From positions 124,001 to 188,000 of the forward strand of contig SKCR01038873.1 of the NCBI GenBank assembly GCA_019454045.1: DNA of 64,000 nucleotides, in the 5' to 3' direction. This stretch comes from Zanthoxylum bungeanum (taxonomy: Eukaryota > Streptophyta > Magnoliopsida > Sapindales > Rutaceae). The notes under the pieces are model-generated. The model saw only the letters and a list, made by a program, of their open reading frames with translations, did no database searches and was not told the DNA's origin. The position numbers and the translations under genes are program-made. Shown piece by piece: positions 1 to 11,512 of this stretch; within the stretch, counting starts at the first letter, position 1; each line of letters begins with the position of its first letter.

Positions 1-1276
1 CCAGTGCCTTTATAGAAGAAGTTAAGCTTTGATTCAATGTTGATTGGGTTTGAAACATAGCTTCATTTGATGCTGCTTGATTTTGAATTAATGCTGCTTG
101 ATTTTGAAACATAGCTTCGTACTTTTTTAACTGGGCCAGCACTTCCTCTATTCCTGGTTCTTTTTCATGCTTCTGGCTTTGCTGTTGGAATCCTAGTGGT
201 AGATAGTTCTTTTGCCCTGAATTGTTGCTCCATGCGAAATTTGGATGATTCCTCCAGCTTGGATTGTAGGTGTTGGAATATGGATTTTTCCCTGTCTGTT
301 GAAATTATTGACATAGTTCACCGTTTCTTCATATTAGTTTGGCTCTGGTGCTCCTCCATATGGTGAACTTGTGGCTCTGGCGATGTTTACAACTTGCGTG
401 CTAAGTGTTTCCAGGCTTTTGCACATTTGCTTCAACTTAGTATTCACTGCTGAGTTAGCTCCAACTTCATAAATTCCTGCAATTCGTTGAATCATGCTTC
501 TTTCTGTTGGCCACAATGAATTGTTGTTAGCTATTTCTTTGATTAAGTCTCAGGCTTGATCTTCTCCTTTTGCCATCAAAGCTCCTCCAGCAGCAGCATC
601 AATTGTGGTTCTCATCAGTCCAGATAGTCCATTATGGAAAGTTTGGACTTGAAGCCATTTTGGAATCTCATGGTGAGGACATTTTCAGAGTAAATCTTTG
701 TACATTTCCCAAGCTTCGTAGAGAGTTTCCGATTCAAGTTGTACAAATGATGTGATGTCATTTCTCAGTTTTGATGTTCTGGCTGGTGGAAAGTACTTTG
801 CAAGGAATTTGGTGGCTAAAGTGTTCCAAGTTGTGATGGAACATGTCGGTAGTGAATGTAGCCAAGCTTTTGCTATGTCTTTCAAGGAATATGGAAAAAC
901 TCGCAGTCTCATTGCTTCTTCTGATACTCTGTTGTAATTGAAAGTGCCGCAAACTTCCAGGAAGTTGCTGATGTGGGCATTAGGATCTTCAGTTGCATTC
1001 CCCCTAAACTGTACTGACTGCTGAATCATCTGAATGCATGTTTTGATGTCACACGTATTTACTGATAAGAGAGGAAGTACAATACAGGAAATGAGGCCGT
1101 CCACCACTGAAATGGTTCTGTCTCGAATGGGAATTAGTGGTGCAACTTCTAAAGGTTCAGGTTCCATGTTAACGATTGCTTCTTGGCCTTCTCACCTTTC
1201 CCTTCTCAACTGTCTGATGGTTCTTTCAATTTCTGGGTCAAGCGATCGGATTTCAAAGCTTCTAGTTCGTCTCATG
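1..1276 (-). pseudogene. Athila-type gag pseudogene (element G), truncated by window edge
   Basis: On the minus strand an ATG at 1276 opens a gag reading that begins MRRTRSFEIRSLDPEIERT. It has an in-frame stop near 1187, then a long open stretch down to about 685 with the retrotransposon gag core (FRGNATEDPNAHISNFLEVC, then KAWLHSL and TKFLAKYFPP). More stops and frame changes follow, with recognisable gag sequence (AAAGGALMAKGEDQA, then WPTERSMIQRIAGIYEVGAN) continuing to the left edge. This matches the Athila lineage of Ty3/gypsy gag proteins, which form the virus-like particle. It lies directly downstream, in its own orientation, of the tRNA-Asp primer site at 1386-1402. It is decayed and not expressible as one protein. 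The rest of the element lies outside the window. Confidence 0.88.
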
Positions 1277-1385
1277 TAGTGTCTGAGAACCTGAAACACA
1301 AGAAAACAGAAATAAAAAGTAAAAAGAATATTAGATACAAGTAAAGGTATCTAACCCAAAAACTAATAGTGAAAGATAAATAAGT

Positions 1386-1402
1386 CCCCGGCAACGGCGC
1401 CA
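1386..1402 (-). other. Primer binding site, tRNA-Asp type (element G)
   Basis: Read on the minus strand this is TGGCGCCGTTGCCGGGG, the exact complement of the 3' end of plant tRNA-Asp(GTC) including CCA. It lies 6 nt inside the LTR end, the usual position for minus-strand DNA priming in Athila-type elements. Confidence 0.92.
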
Positions 1403-2501
1403 AAAACTTGACCGGCGTAATCACACGCGTATAACGCAAGCGCACGTATCGTTCAAGTAGTATAAAAAGTATCGATCCCACGAGGACTTAAAATCTTTTG
1501 TTATCAATTTATGAAGTTAAATGTTTACAAGTATCTAATGGATTGATTGTTTGATTGGGTGGTGACTTTAAAATTAAAACAAGTAAATAAATTGCTTGAA
1601 AGTAGATTGAAGAAAATTCAAATTTATAAAACTATCCAGTGTTGTGAATCCTTCCAAGATCTTTTTAAAAGATGAAGTGATTATTTTACGTTTGTGTAAT
1701 ATATTAGTTTATTAACCTGGAACACGAAATTATGTAAAAGCCTATTCCGATGGTCAAATACAAATACCCAGTATAACCCAATTAATCATATTCCTATGTT
1801 AACCAAGTTATCTGAATTCATTAAGATTAAGTTCCAATTATGGCTACCCCCACATGACATGTATATTCCTATCCTGTAAGGAAATCTATTAAAGGGTTAT
1901 CTATCCTCAAGGAAGATCGTGGGCTATTGAGTCTAAGGTCTCGAACCTAAAATCTTTTTTCCAAGTTCATTTTAAGTTTACCAAATCAATCTTATTAATG
2001 GCCAGTTAAAAAGAAGCATTAAGCTTAAGACTCAATAAATAAACTTTTATATTACCCAAACTGTAAAATAACCCCTTATTAACCGGTGATATTGGAATTC
2101 ATCACAACCCCAGATAACGGGTTTAGCTGCGACACATATTTACGGCTAGTAAAAACTTAAATAAAATAAAAGACATAAAGTAAATGCTAAAAAGTAAATG
2201 CGGAAAAGTATAGGCGGAAAAGTAAATGCTGAAAGTAAATTGCTGAAAAGTAAATAAAGTAAAAGTATAATAAAAGAAAATGCTTAGGTAAAATGATTCA
2301 CTTTTATTACTTCTATTTTAGATATCTCCATTATTATAATATATTAACTTTGTGTGATAATTATCAACCAGCCATATAGGCGGTATCTTGATTAAGTCAA
2401 ATTAATAATTAATTACCAACCGACCAACCAGGCAGTATCCATGCTTAGTCAGGTTAAAACCAATTTATAATTAATTACCAACCGACCAATATGGCAATAT
2501 C

Positions 2502-4896
2502 TGTAGGGGTTTTAGGGGTTAAATCCGGTAACGCAGCGGAAACGATGGAAAATCAAATTTTCCGATTTCAAAACTTTTTCTCGGATTAATTAAATAAACA
2601 TATTTATTTAATTATCCAATAATCAAATTATGAAATAAAATTCAATAAATCAAATTTATGTGAATTTACCAGATTACCCTTACACTTGGTATTTTGTTCA
2701 TTTTAGTCCGAAATTGATCAAATCAATTTTGGATGATTCTAAATCATTTCTAAGATGAACTTAGCATGTTCAAAACATCAAAACACCAAGAACAACAAAA
2801 AACCCCAAATTGCTTCACTTGGCCGAGAGCCTCACTAGGTGGCCAAAGTGTGCATTTTGCACTTCCATGCTTCAAGACACATCCAAATGAAATCCAATCA
2901 ACATGAAACTTTATATGCATCATATACACATCCTTATACACAACATAAATGAAAAGCCCCAAATTCGGATGAGGTCTTAAACCCTAATTTTTCAATTTCT
3001 TCAAATTGGACAAATTAGACCAAATTGGTTAAATTAATTACTTTAATCATCATTCTTCCATCCAATTAAAGTCTCAACGCAATGAAACAATTATAGATCA
3101 AATCTAGGTCATTTAATAGTGGGTCAACAACTCTAGATTAGCAACAAAGTTTCCAAAACCTTAAAAGAACACTTATAACTACACTAGTCACAAGCTTCCA
3201 TCATTATACATGCTCAACACTTTCACCAAACTTCCATTCATCAAAACACAAAGAATAAAGAAAAGAATAACATGAGAACATCACAAGAAGTAGCCTAGAA
3301 CATAAGGAACAATTTCCTCTCTAATAGCAAGTTAAGAAAACTTACTAAATCCAAGCTTTTTCTTTAGTTTTTCCTTTCTTCCTCTCAAGCTTCTCTTGTT
3401 TTCTTTTAATGGAGTTTAGGTTAAAGTGTATTAGGTTATTTACCAAATGAAAAATAAAACAATTTATACTTGTCTCACTTTAGCCTTGGCCGAATTTGGC
3501 TAAGCATTTACAAAAAAATTAATTTCAATTTCATTTGAATTTCAATTTTATCAACTTGTTAAATATCTAATAAACACTTTATAGATATTTTAATTAAGTC
3601 AACAAAGGCAACTAAGCCTTAAAAACAAATATCCAAATCTTAAGATATTTATATTTTAATTAATTTAATCATTTAACAATTAAATAATTAATTAATTAAT
3701 TAAATACAAATATATTAAATATATGTATTATATTTACATTAAATATTAAATACATATATACATTTATGATATTAGTCAAATATCTCAATTTGACTATTAA
3801 TTAATGTGTATTTAAATTAATCAAGTATTAAATGTAAATACACAATAATTAAGGAAATGACTATTGGGTCCCTAAGCATGTATTTTGCGTTTAACCTTTA
3901 AACGACTTTATAAATAATCAACATTATTTATAAGTGTTGCTCTAGTGCTCTACGAGTATATTTCATTATTGAGACTCTCTAGATTCATGCATATCCGTCA
4001 CGAAATCCAATTTCGTGTCCATAATTTATTCACCCGTAAATTATGACGATCACGGATAAACTCGCTGAATCATACAGGTCGAGGTCATGGAAAATGTATA
4101 ATTCCTCCGTCACAGGTATCCGGATATATCCCAGAGATATAGATGTAAACGTCAAATCTCTATGGGGATTATCCAGTCGACTATTCTATTAGCAATCTCA
4201 AAAAGAATGTTTAGAACTAGTTTCTAAACTGTACCACGGGCCCATGGTTTTATCTGATTGCTAATCATGTGGACTACCTATGCTCTGATACACAGAACTG
4301 ACGGATCTTATCTTGACACCCTGAGGATCTATCTACACCCAACGAACAGGCGGAGGTCTGATCTAAATAGATCGGTGATGTGACTGCCATCTAAGTGTAG
4401 AAGATGTCTCATGTACCCACAATGGCATCTCAAGTCTAAGAATCACAAGTGCTACTCAACCCGAGAAGATTCTTATTGACGTTGGTGTACCATCCATTAA
4501 GAATCTTCGGTGAGTCGTTCAGTGTTTATCCGCTATAAACACCCACACGTCTATACCAGTCTCCAAGACTGATGGTTCATTGAGAAATCATTGGAATCAT
4601 ATATTCCAGTATACGACATGTACCGGTCTCAACGGGTTTACTATACTGACCAAGTAGTGTAAACCTTGACCAGGAACTGTCTGAGAATGACAACGTCATG
4701 ATACTACTCAATGTCAGTTGCGACGCTTTTGCAACAGTACCATGACTAATCATTCTAAGGTCATTACGTCTTTATCATATTAAAAGATACATTATATTAT
4801 AGAAACTGCATATATTATTCATAATAATAATGTTTTACAGAAGTATTCATAAAGAAATACAACCGGGAATTGGCGCTCTGAGCACCAACCCCAACA
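2502..4896 (-). mobile_element. Solo Copia-type LTR with ATATC target duplication
   Basis: A 2395-bp block interrupts the LTR of G. It starts TGTAGGGG and ends CCCCAACA in plus orientation, flanked by ATATC on both sides (2497-2501 and 4897-4901). I place it on the minus strand because the minus-strand start TGTTGGGG and end CCCTACA parallel the Copia solo LTR at 26106-28216. No gag or pol is present, so it is an LTR left after LTR-LTR recombination. The short ORFs inside (such as 2750-2962) have no recognisable product. Confidence 0.88.
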
Positions 4897-5229
4897 ATAT
4901 CCTCGTTAACTCAGACTTTAAATAGTTATTATATTATAATTAGGGGAGATTAATCTAAATAGCAATAATAAAAGTCTTACATTTTACCCCAGCAAGGGGG
5001 GGTTACCTCTTCATTGCTAGAAAAGTAAAAACTGAAAAAGTAAATAAATGAAAGTACTGTGCGTAAAAGTAAATTGCGGAATGTAAAAACTGAAAAGTAA
5101 AGAAAAGAAAGTGCGAAAGCGGAAATTAATTACTGAAAGCTGTAAATAAACAAACAAGATACAATCTTCTTAGTTATTCTTAAGGAATTTCAAAGAAGAA
5201 AGTATGAATTTACAAATGAAATGGCTTGG

Positions 5230-5237
5230 TATTTATA
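5230..5237 (-). promoter_or_regulatory. TATA box of element G LTR
   Basis: TATAAATA on the minus strand within the LTR, followed downstream by the A/T-rich leader that leads to the LTR end and primer site. Candidate core promoter for G. Confidence 0.6.
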
Positions 5238-5725
5238 GGTAAAATTTTGCCTCCATCAAATCATCCACCAAATCCATTATTAATTGCTTCACCAAATCCA
5301 TTATTAATTGCTCCAATAATTGTTCCACTAATTGCTATCATGTTTGGTGGGAGTTTGACTATTTTATTATTTTTATTTTTAGCTTTGAAAATGACTTTAA
5401 TAATTACACATAACACATTTAGGTTTTTTCATCAATTTCGGTCACGAAATATTCAGAATTCGAAATTATTTTGTTCTTCAAAGTTGTAGATATTTGAGTC
5501 TTCTTTAATCTGGAACTTGAATTAGCTCAATCCAATATCGGAATAACAAGTTATGCCCAAACTACGACAGTTACGCAAAATTGGAATTTCCGAAACTACA
5601 CTTCGTTAGAACGCCCTTTCAAGTTTCCAATCTCCAAAATTAATATGTCAAGTCCAATTTTTGCCCTTATTTGACCCACATTTCGTCCTAAATGATTTCA
5701 TTGAGTCCCAATATTATTTTATCTG

Positions 5726-5897
5726 TAAAATAAACTAAAACACATCAAAACGTTCATCAAACCCGAGAAACTAAACAAAATATTAAGTAAAAGAGACGAT
5801 AACTATTGATATAAAATAAACTAAAACACATCAAAACGTTCATCAAACCCGAGAAACTAAACAAAATATTAAGTAAAAGGGACGATAAATATTGATA
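5726..5897. repeat. Tandem duplication of 86 bp in the G LTR
   Basis: Two adjacent 86-bp copies (5726-5811 and 5812-5897) differ at only a few positions (for example AAGAGACG against AAGGGACG). They lie at the outer, U3 end of the LTR and look like a local replication-slippage duplication. Confidence 0.9.
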
Positions 5898-5918
5898 TAT
5901 TTTCCGCTCATCAGAGTT

Positions 5919-6389
5919 CAAAAAAGTTCTCTTACTAAATTGAGGGTAAGATAGGTAGTACATGAAGATACAAGGTCATTTTGATAATTTTGTAACATTT
6001 GTGTTGTAGAAATAATCAGATGTGAAGAAAATCAGTTAATTGTTTGATAAATTTTGTTTTTTAAATTGTTGTGTTTAAAAGCTATTATATTTGTTTAGTA
6101 AATCATATTGTTATACTATTGTAAGAATTCAAATGATTAAAATAGACATGATGTTAAGGGAAAATTTATTCCCATTATATGTATATGTAATTTTTTTAAT
6201 ATTTTTACAAATATAAACATGTACATATAATTTTTTTTTTCAATATTTTTACTTTACTAATTTTATTTAATCTTTTATTTTGTTATTTCAAAATAATTAG
6301 AAATAAAAAATGAATAATTTTTATTAAATAACACAAATATTGTATAATCAAAGTATAAGCTACTCCTTTCCAAAGAAAAAAAGTCTATA
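5919..6389. other. Host flank, nothing recognised
   Basis: AT-rich DNA between element G and the Helitron. No ORF, RNA gene or repeat that I can identify. Confidence 0.6.
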
Positions 6390-6793
6390 TCTATATAATA
6401 AAGGAGAATGGTGTTGGAGGAAAGAGAGTATATCCAACGGCTCTCTTTATGTGGCTTAATTGACGGCCCAGATTATTTCATTGGTAATTGGAGGAAAGAG
6501 AGTGAATTGATTGATGTAAAGGGTCAAAATTTTTCAAATTTCAAATTAAAAAATAGAAAGTTAAAATAAAATCATTTAATTAAAATATAAAATCATTTAA
6601 TTCTGTAACACTGTGCCGTAGGCACGGGCAAATACTGTAACATCGTGTCGTATACACGGTCAAATACTGTAACACCGTGCCGTAGGCACGGGCATCATTT
6701 AATTAAAAAATAAAATCATTTAATTCTGTAACACCGTGCCGTAGACACGAGCAAATACTGTAATACCGTGCCGTAGGCACGGGTAAAAACTAG
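6390..6793 (+). mobile_element. Non-autonomous Helitron (404 bp) with several terminal-type hairpins
   Basis: The block starts TCTATATAATAAAGG after an A and ends CTAG before a T, the A|TC...CTRR|T layout of Helitrons, with no target duplication or terminal inverted repeat. Near the 3' end lies the expected hairpin, CCGTGCC-GTA-GGCACGG, about a dozen bases before CTAG. Related hairpin units CTGTAACACCGTGCC occur five times between 6605 and 6784, some mutated. No RepHel coding sequence is present. Confidence 0.85.
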
Positions 6794-6867
6794 TATATTT
6801 ATATATAAAAATGAGGGTATATGCATAATCGTATACCCTTATGTGGGTATAAAAATAAGGATTTCAT

Positions 6868-6960
6868 CTTGAGGTTTTGGGTTCGAATCTATGGAGTGTG
6901 TTTCTTATAAGAATTTCGGATAACCGAGGGTTTTACCTGCTCCGCTAAAATCCGGAATGA
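6868..6960 (+). mobile_element. tRNA-derived SINE remnant
   Basis: Carries a B-box-like GGTTCGAATC followed by the family tail TTTCTTATAAGAA...GGTTTTACCTGCTCCGCT. The same tail recurs inverted across 7200-7283 and 30056-30095, and a shorter relative lies at 46848-46971. The 5' half (A box) is not clearly preserved. Confidence 0.6.
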
Positions 6961-7199
6961 ATGATTTGATGGCGGGGTTTCCGGCGATTCCAAAAAAGTA
7001 TTACGGACAAATCTAGATTCTCTAAATCAAATTTTGAAAAGCTACTCATTTTTCGCTTTTCAAAGTCTGCTGCAGATAGTGATTTTACCAAAAGTGATTT
7101 TTAAAAATATTACCAAATATCAAATACATATTTGGCAAGGATCAACATTATTATGTGATCACATATGACATACACAAATTATAAGAATAAAGAATGATC

Positions 7200-7283
7200 G
7201 ATAGTTATTAGATAACTATTTTTATTTGAAACGTTGGAAATCTTACTATCAAATCACTTTACATGGGTTTGAGCGGAGTAGGT
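7200..7283 (-). mobile_element. 3' part of a SINE split by element C
   Basis: On the minus strand this continues the SINE tail (ACCTACTCCGCTCAAACCC) that begins at 30720. Element C inserted at TAGGT, so the SINE runs 30720-30632, then 30095-30056, then 7283-7200 once C and a MITE are removed. Confidence 0.65.
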
Positions 7284-8406
7284 TGATTAGGACTAAAAAG
7301 TGCATATTTATTAAGAGAATAATATATCATTTTACACTTGTGGTTTCATTAATCTCCTTAATTTAGCACAATTTTAAATAATAATTATATTTATGTTAAT
7401 TGTGATTTTTATCTTTTATGTAGGTGGAATAACACTTTGGATGCATATCTAGAAAAATGAATTTGACATTTGGATTTTGGAGGCCGGAAATTTAATAGGG
7501 CGTTCTAACAGTGTATAACCTCGGAAATTTCAACCCTGCACAATGTTCGTATTTTGGCCATTTTTACTCGGATATCGGATTGAAGTGATTCAAGTTCCAA
7601 ATGAAAGAAGACTCAAAGATCTACAAATTTACTATTCACAAGAGTTTCTAATTCGAATGCTTTCAAGACTGAGATTGATGAAGAATCCAAAGTATGTTAA
7701 ATATCAAATCTTTAAAAAAAAACATTTGTCAATTTCTATTGAAGAGTTCTGAGTTCATTTCTCCATACTTTCTTTGATTTCTTCTTAAGGAATTGAAGAT
7801 TGTATCTTATTTGTTTAAATTCTTGTAATGTCTTTTAATTTTAGTAATAAAATTATGTGTATTTTTAATTATAGTATGGGTAGCTAATTACTTTATGCTG
7901 GGGGAATGGGTGAAACTTTTATTATTAAAGTTTAGATTAATCTTACTTATATTATAATATATAAATAGTAATGAATAATACTTAATTGAGATCTGGATTA
8001 ATTATTGATAAATTTTTGTACCGCCTATATGGCTGATTTTATACAATTTTGGCATAATTGAGTACCTAACTGGACTTGTTATATACAAACGTTATCACCG
8101 CATTTATAGCTGGTTTTATGTTTTTGGCATATTTAGTACCTTGGCAGGACTAGCTATCGAGAAAAATGACTACCGCCTTTATAGCCGGTTTTATATGTTT
8201 TGGCATAGTTAATTCCGGAAGTAAATTAATTGGGTTATAATGATAATTTATATATTATAAAAAGTGAGATTTATAAATATAAAATATTAAAAGTGGATCC
8301 CATAACCCCATCATTTTATTTTTGTCATCTAATTCAAATTCTCCAAACAACTTCAAACAAATCAAATCTTTTTTTCTTTTCATTTAAATTATTATTTTAC
8401 CATAAT
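7284..8406 (+). mobile_element. 5' LTR of element C, first part
   Basis: Starts TGATTAGGACT, matching TGATTGGGACT at 28860, and is collinear with the 3' LTR up to the insertion point of B. The remaining 99 bp lie at 21287-21385. Relative to the 3' LTR it lacks about 29 bp near 7737, and the missing stretch includes the TATA box. Confidence 0.92.
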
Positions 8407-9851
8407 TGATAAGTGTGGTTTTTACTCACTTATTACGACATTTTTAGCTTATTATTTTGTTATATTTCGAGATATTAAATATTATTTATCGTTTATTTTA
8501 TGTTTTATTTATAGGAACATTAATACATGGATTTTGAGAAAATTACACATATTTTGGGGAACATACGGGCGAATATGACATAAGTTGCTCAGCACCAGGA
8601 ACTCAAACATCACGCCAATATCACAAGACGCTGAAGCGCCTGTTGAAAGAAGCAATGCAAAGCGCCATCATTATTCAAGGGCCATGGCGCCACCAATTCC
8701 ATACATGTTCCAGAGCATTAGGCGCCATGGCGCCTTCAAGATGTAGCACTCCCAGCCAAAAAGTCGAGGGATCAGCGCTGCAGCGCCTGTTAGAAGATCC
8801 AGCCCCATACATATTCCAGAGAGTTAGGCACCGCGGTGCCCATTTAAGGAGCCGCGGTGCTGCGGGGAAGTCAGACGCGCTCCAGGGAAGTGATTTTAGG
8901 GTTTTCAATAATCCTAATGATACCCAAAGACTCTCAGACTCCACTATAAATATAACGGTTCGCCCAACACTCAAGAGGAGGCTAATATACTGCACAAAAC
9001 ACAGAAATAAATATTTTTAGAGATCCAATGAGAGGATTGAAGAGCAACAAAAGGAGATTAAGGCGGTGACGTCCGAGGAGGAAGAGATTCAATTCGGGTT
9101 TTATCTTCTTATTTCTTTTTTAGAACTCTAATGATTTCCATTAGATTCATGACTTGTTTATTATTATTTTTATCTTTTGTCATGAACTAAACTCCTTAAT
9201 TCTGGAGAATGATGTCATCTATGTTTGAACCTTGTATTTTGTTTATCAATTTTGTGATGAAGTTTTATTCAGTTTATTTATATTCTTTTGAGTTTAATGC
9301 TTCTTGATTGCTAGCCACAATTGAAGATGATATATGTTTAGAATCTATCACTCGAGAGAGGGGATTTTGAATAGATCTATAGAATATAGCCTAGGATTTT
9401 ATAGAGTTCGAGAGAATCTGTAGTCCTTTGAAGTCGTTAACATAGAATCACAAATCGTAATGAGTTGTTAACTATTGGATTTTTATAGAGATATCGAAGT
9501 CTATAGTTGATGATATTTTCACTCGGCACTCGAGAGAGGGAGTGAAATTTTAGGAGTCTTGACTTATAAAAAATATAACTGAACATGGATTAATTGGCAT
9601 GACAAATGCATAGGTGACAGCTAGGTGAAATCAGGATCCAGAATCTCTATCGTATTAGTTCCTCCTATAAAATATTTGTATATTTTATTTATTTATTAAA
9701 ATCTTATTATTTATTTTCTAAATAGAGTTAGGATTATCAATTGTAGTACTTAGTGCGAGTTAACGCAATCCTGTGGGTTCGACACTCTTTCACCGATTTA
9801 TACTAAAACTTGACACGTACACTTGCGGTACGATATAAAAATATCCCAACA
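8407..9851 (+). mobile_element. 5' LTR of element B
   Basis: Contains TATAAATA at 8945-8952 and, upstream, GC palindromes of the type GGCGCCATGGCGCC around 8690-8735. The 3' LTR carries one extra GGCGCCATGGCGCC copy near 20080. The open frames inside (8643-9020 and its antisense) are non-coding LTR sequence. Confidence 0.93.
8945..8952 (+). promoter_or_regulatory. TATA box of element B 5' LTR
   Basis: TATAAATA, duplicated in the 3' LTR at 20374-20381. About 200 bp upstream lie the GGCGCC palindromes. Likely core promoter of B. Confidence 0.65.
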
Positions 9852-9857
9852 AGTTTT

Positions 9858-9874
9858 TGGCGCCGTTGCCGGGG
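9858..9874 (+). other. Primer binding site, tRNA-Asp (element B)
   Basis: TGGCGCCGTTGCCGGGG, a perfect complement of the tRNA-Asp 3' end, 6 nt after the LTR end. Identical to the sites of A and G. Confidence 0.94.
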
Positions 9875-10054
9875 ATTGTTTGTTTAATTCACATTGATAC
9901 TACTACCAAGTAATCTTACTTTAATTTAGATTTTTATTTTTATTTTTATTTTATTTTTATCTTCTTTATTTTTATCTTAAGTTTTATTTTTATTTCTTAT
10001 TTTTATTTTTATTTTTTTTATATTTTTCGTACGAGGTGAGTTTGAAAAGAAGTA

Positions 10055-10249
10055 ATGGCAGATCTTGTTGGTGCACTGATAGCTCAAGTATCGTCCCTCA
10101 CGACTTGCCGAATGTGCAGTCCAGAATTTCCAATTGAGGGAAAATCTACATATCATGGGGGACCATTTATGGATAAATCACCACAGCCTGCCAAACTATC
10201 TTTTTCATGTCAAAGCAGTCAGTGGATACAAAAGAAGAAGCTACCATGA
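10055..10249 (+). pseudogene. Possible gag remnant in element B
   Basis: A 64-residue ORF starts 180 bp after the primer site (MADLVGALIAQVSS) and contains one Cys pair, CRMC, which may be half of a zinc knuckle. It ends just before the conserved GTCTGGCTGAAGAC module. Position and the Cys pair suggest a residual gag start, but there is no gag core domain and it could be chance. Confidence 0.3.
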
Positions 10250-10268
10250 CCACCATTTGGGTGGTTGC

Positions 10269-10313
10269 GTCTGGCTGAAGACGTTAAACTTAGCGCTAGC
10301 GGGGAGGCAACCC
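10269..10313 (+). promoter_or_regulatory. Conserved hairpin and GGGAGGCAACCC box (element B)
   Basis: GTCTGGCTGAAGAC (10269-10282, stem GTCT/AGAC) is followed at a fixed offset of 33 nt by GGGAGGCAACCC (10302-10313). The same two motifs at the same offset occur in A (14669-14713). A U-rich stretch ending in TGCAG (10391-10395) follows. In Athila elements a box of this kind separates pol from the env-like ORF. I infer a role in making or translating the subgenomic RNA. Confidence 0.6.
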
Positions 10314-10506
10314 TTGCATTTATTTTATTGTTTTCTTTATTTTTAATTTTTATTTTATTGTGTGCTATTTATTAATTTGCATGTTATTTATGCAGGTAGC
10401 ACGAGACACACAACGCCCGCGCAACCAAATTCTAACTAGCAAGAGTCTGATCAACTCCATGCACGGTAGTGTTGTTCCTCACTCTTGTTCTTTAAATTCT
10501 TATCTT

Positions 10507-10540
10507 ACATTGAGGACAATGCAAATTTTAAGTTTGGGGT
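10507..10540 (+). promoter_or_regulatory. Stem-loop plus internal polypurine-like tract (element B)
   Basis: ACATTGAGGACAATGC (stem CATTG/CAATG) is followed by AAGTTTGGGG. It is equivalent to 15988-16025 in A and 25602-25639 in C. The tract resembles the AAGTTTGGGGG run right before the 3' LTR of B. Confidence 0.5.
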
Positions 10541-11164
10541 GTGTGCATGTTGTTTACTTGCTATTTAGTTGCTTAAATTTATTGGAAAAAAAATGTGTTT
10601 TAGTCTTTGATAGTAAAGCATAAATCATGTGATGATATTGTTTGTTTATGAGTGAAATTTTAGAAACGATAAGTGTCCGATTTACTTTTATCTGATGCCT
10701 TGAATAACTGATCTATGTTAGACTCGTAAGCACTTAAAAATAGGTTTTTAGTAGTAAAACTTAAGTAGTTGACAAGGTGACTAGTTGACGAAATTGCATG
10801 TCGATGAATGACCATTTGCTTAGATATCTATCTTGATTTACTAGTGTTATGAAGTATGGTATAGCTAAAAAGAAAATGTCTCTAAAGAAAGAAAATAAAC
10901 CACCTATAACCGATAAGCGTGAAGCTACTCATGGGTGAGTATTAGGACCACCATGAGGAGAAATGCTACCTTAAAGGGTATGTGAGTTGAAATAAAAGTG
11001 CAAAAAGAGACAAGAAAATAAAAGAAAAATTTTATCATACTGAGCACGAAATAAAGCAATTACATAGCAAATTGAGATATCTAGGTTGGTTTGACTCATC
11101 GATTCTAATTTCTAAACGAAATCATTGAGTTGACCTACTTAGGAGTCAAGCTGTGACGAACATT

Positions 11165-11189
11165 ACACACACACACACACACACACACA
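11165..11189. repeat. (AC)n microsatellite
   Basis: Twelve AC repeats in the interior of element B, 20 bp before the insertion point of element A. Confidence 0.95.
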
Positions 11190-11512
11190 GTGAGTCTAGC
11201 TTAGATGATTTATGATAAGTGGTATTTATATCACTATTTCCCACTCATTTAACTTAATATTTTGTATAGTTTCTTGAGTTTTGTGAACGTTTTGATGTGT
11301 TTTTATTGTTATTTTGCAGATAAATAAAGTTTGGACAGCACTAGAGGCAATTTGGGGCAAAACCGGACAAAAATGCGTCAACAGGGATATTTTAGTCTTC
11401 TTCGCGTCGCGACGCTGGATCACAGCGCGCCGCGACGCCCAACGTGAGCCGGATTTGCTAACATGCGCCTGGTCAACGGTCAACCATTTGAAGAAGTTTT
11501 GACTTTGCTAAA

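Larger units (their letters stand above)
1409..5913 (-). mobile_element. LTR of Athila-type element G, interrupted by a solo Copia LTR
   Basis: In minus orientation the LTR starts TGATGAGCGG at 5913 and ends GGTCA at 1409, next to the primer site. Without the inserted Copia LTR (2502-4896) and its 5-bp duplication it is about 2.1 kb, the size of the LTRs of element A. It shares with A the cytoplasmic-RNA leader end (around 1410-1490), the block around 2085-2130 that reads GGGGTTGTGATGA on the minus strand, and the ACCGACCAA repeat motifs near 2365-2490. G and A are therefore the same lineage in opposite orientations. Only one LTR is in view, so no target duplication can be scored. Confidence 0.9.

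Noticed and set aside
8643..9020. ORF of 125 residues, repeated as 147 residues at 20006-20449, with antisense partner
   Set aside because: LTR sequence of element B. Frames are open because of GC-rich palindromic repeats. No domain.
9858..9874. tRNA-Asp-like sequence
   Set aside because: Only the 17-nt complement of the tRNA 3' end is present, at LTR borders. These are primer sites, not tRNA genes.
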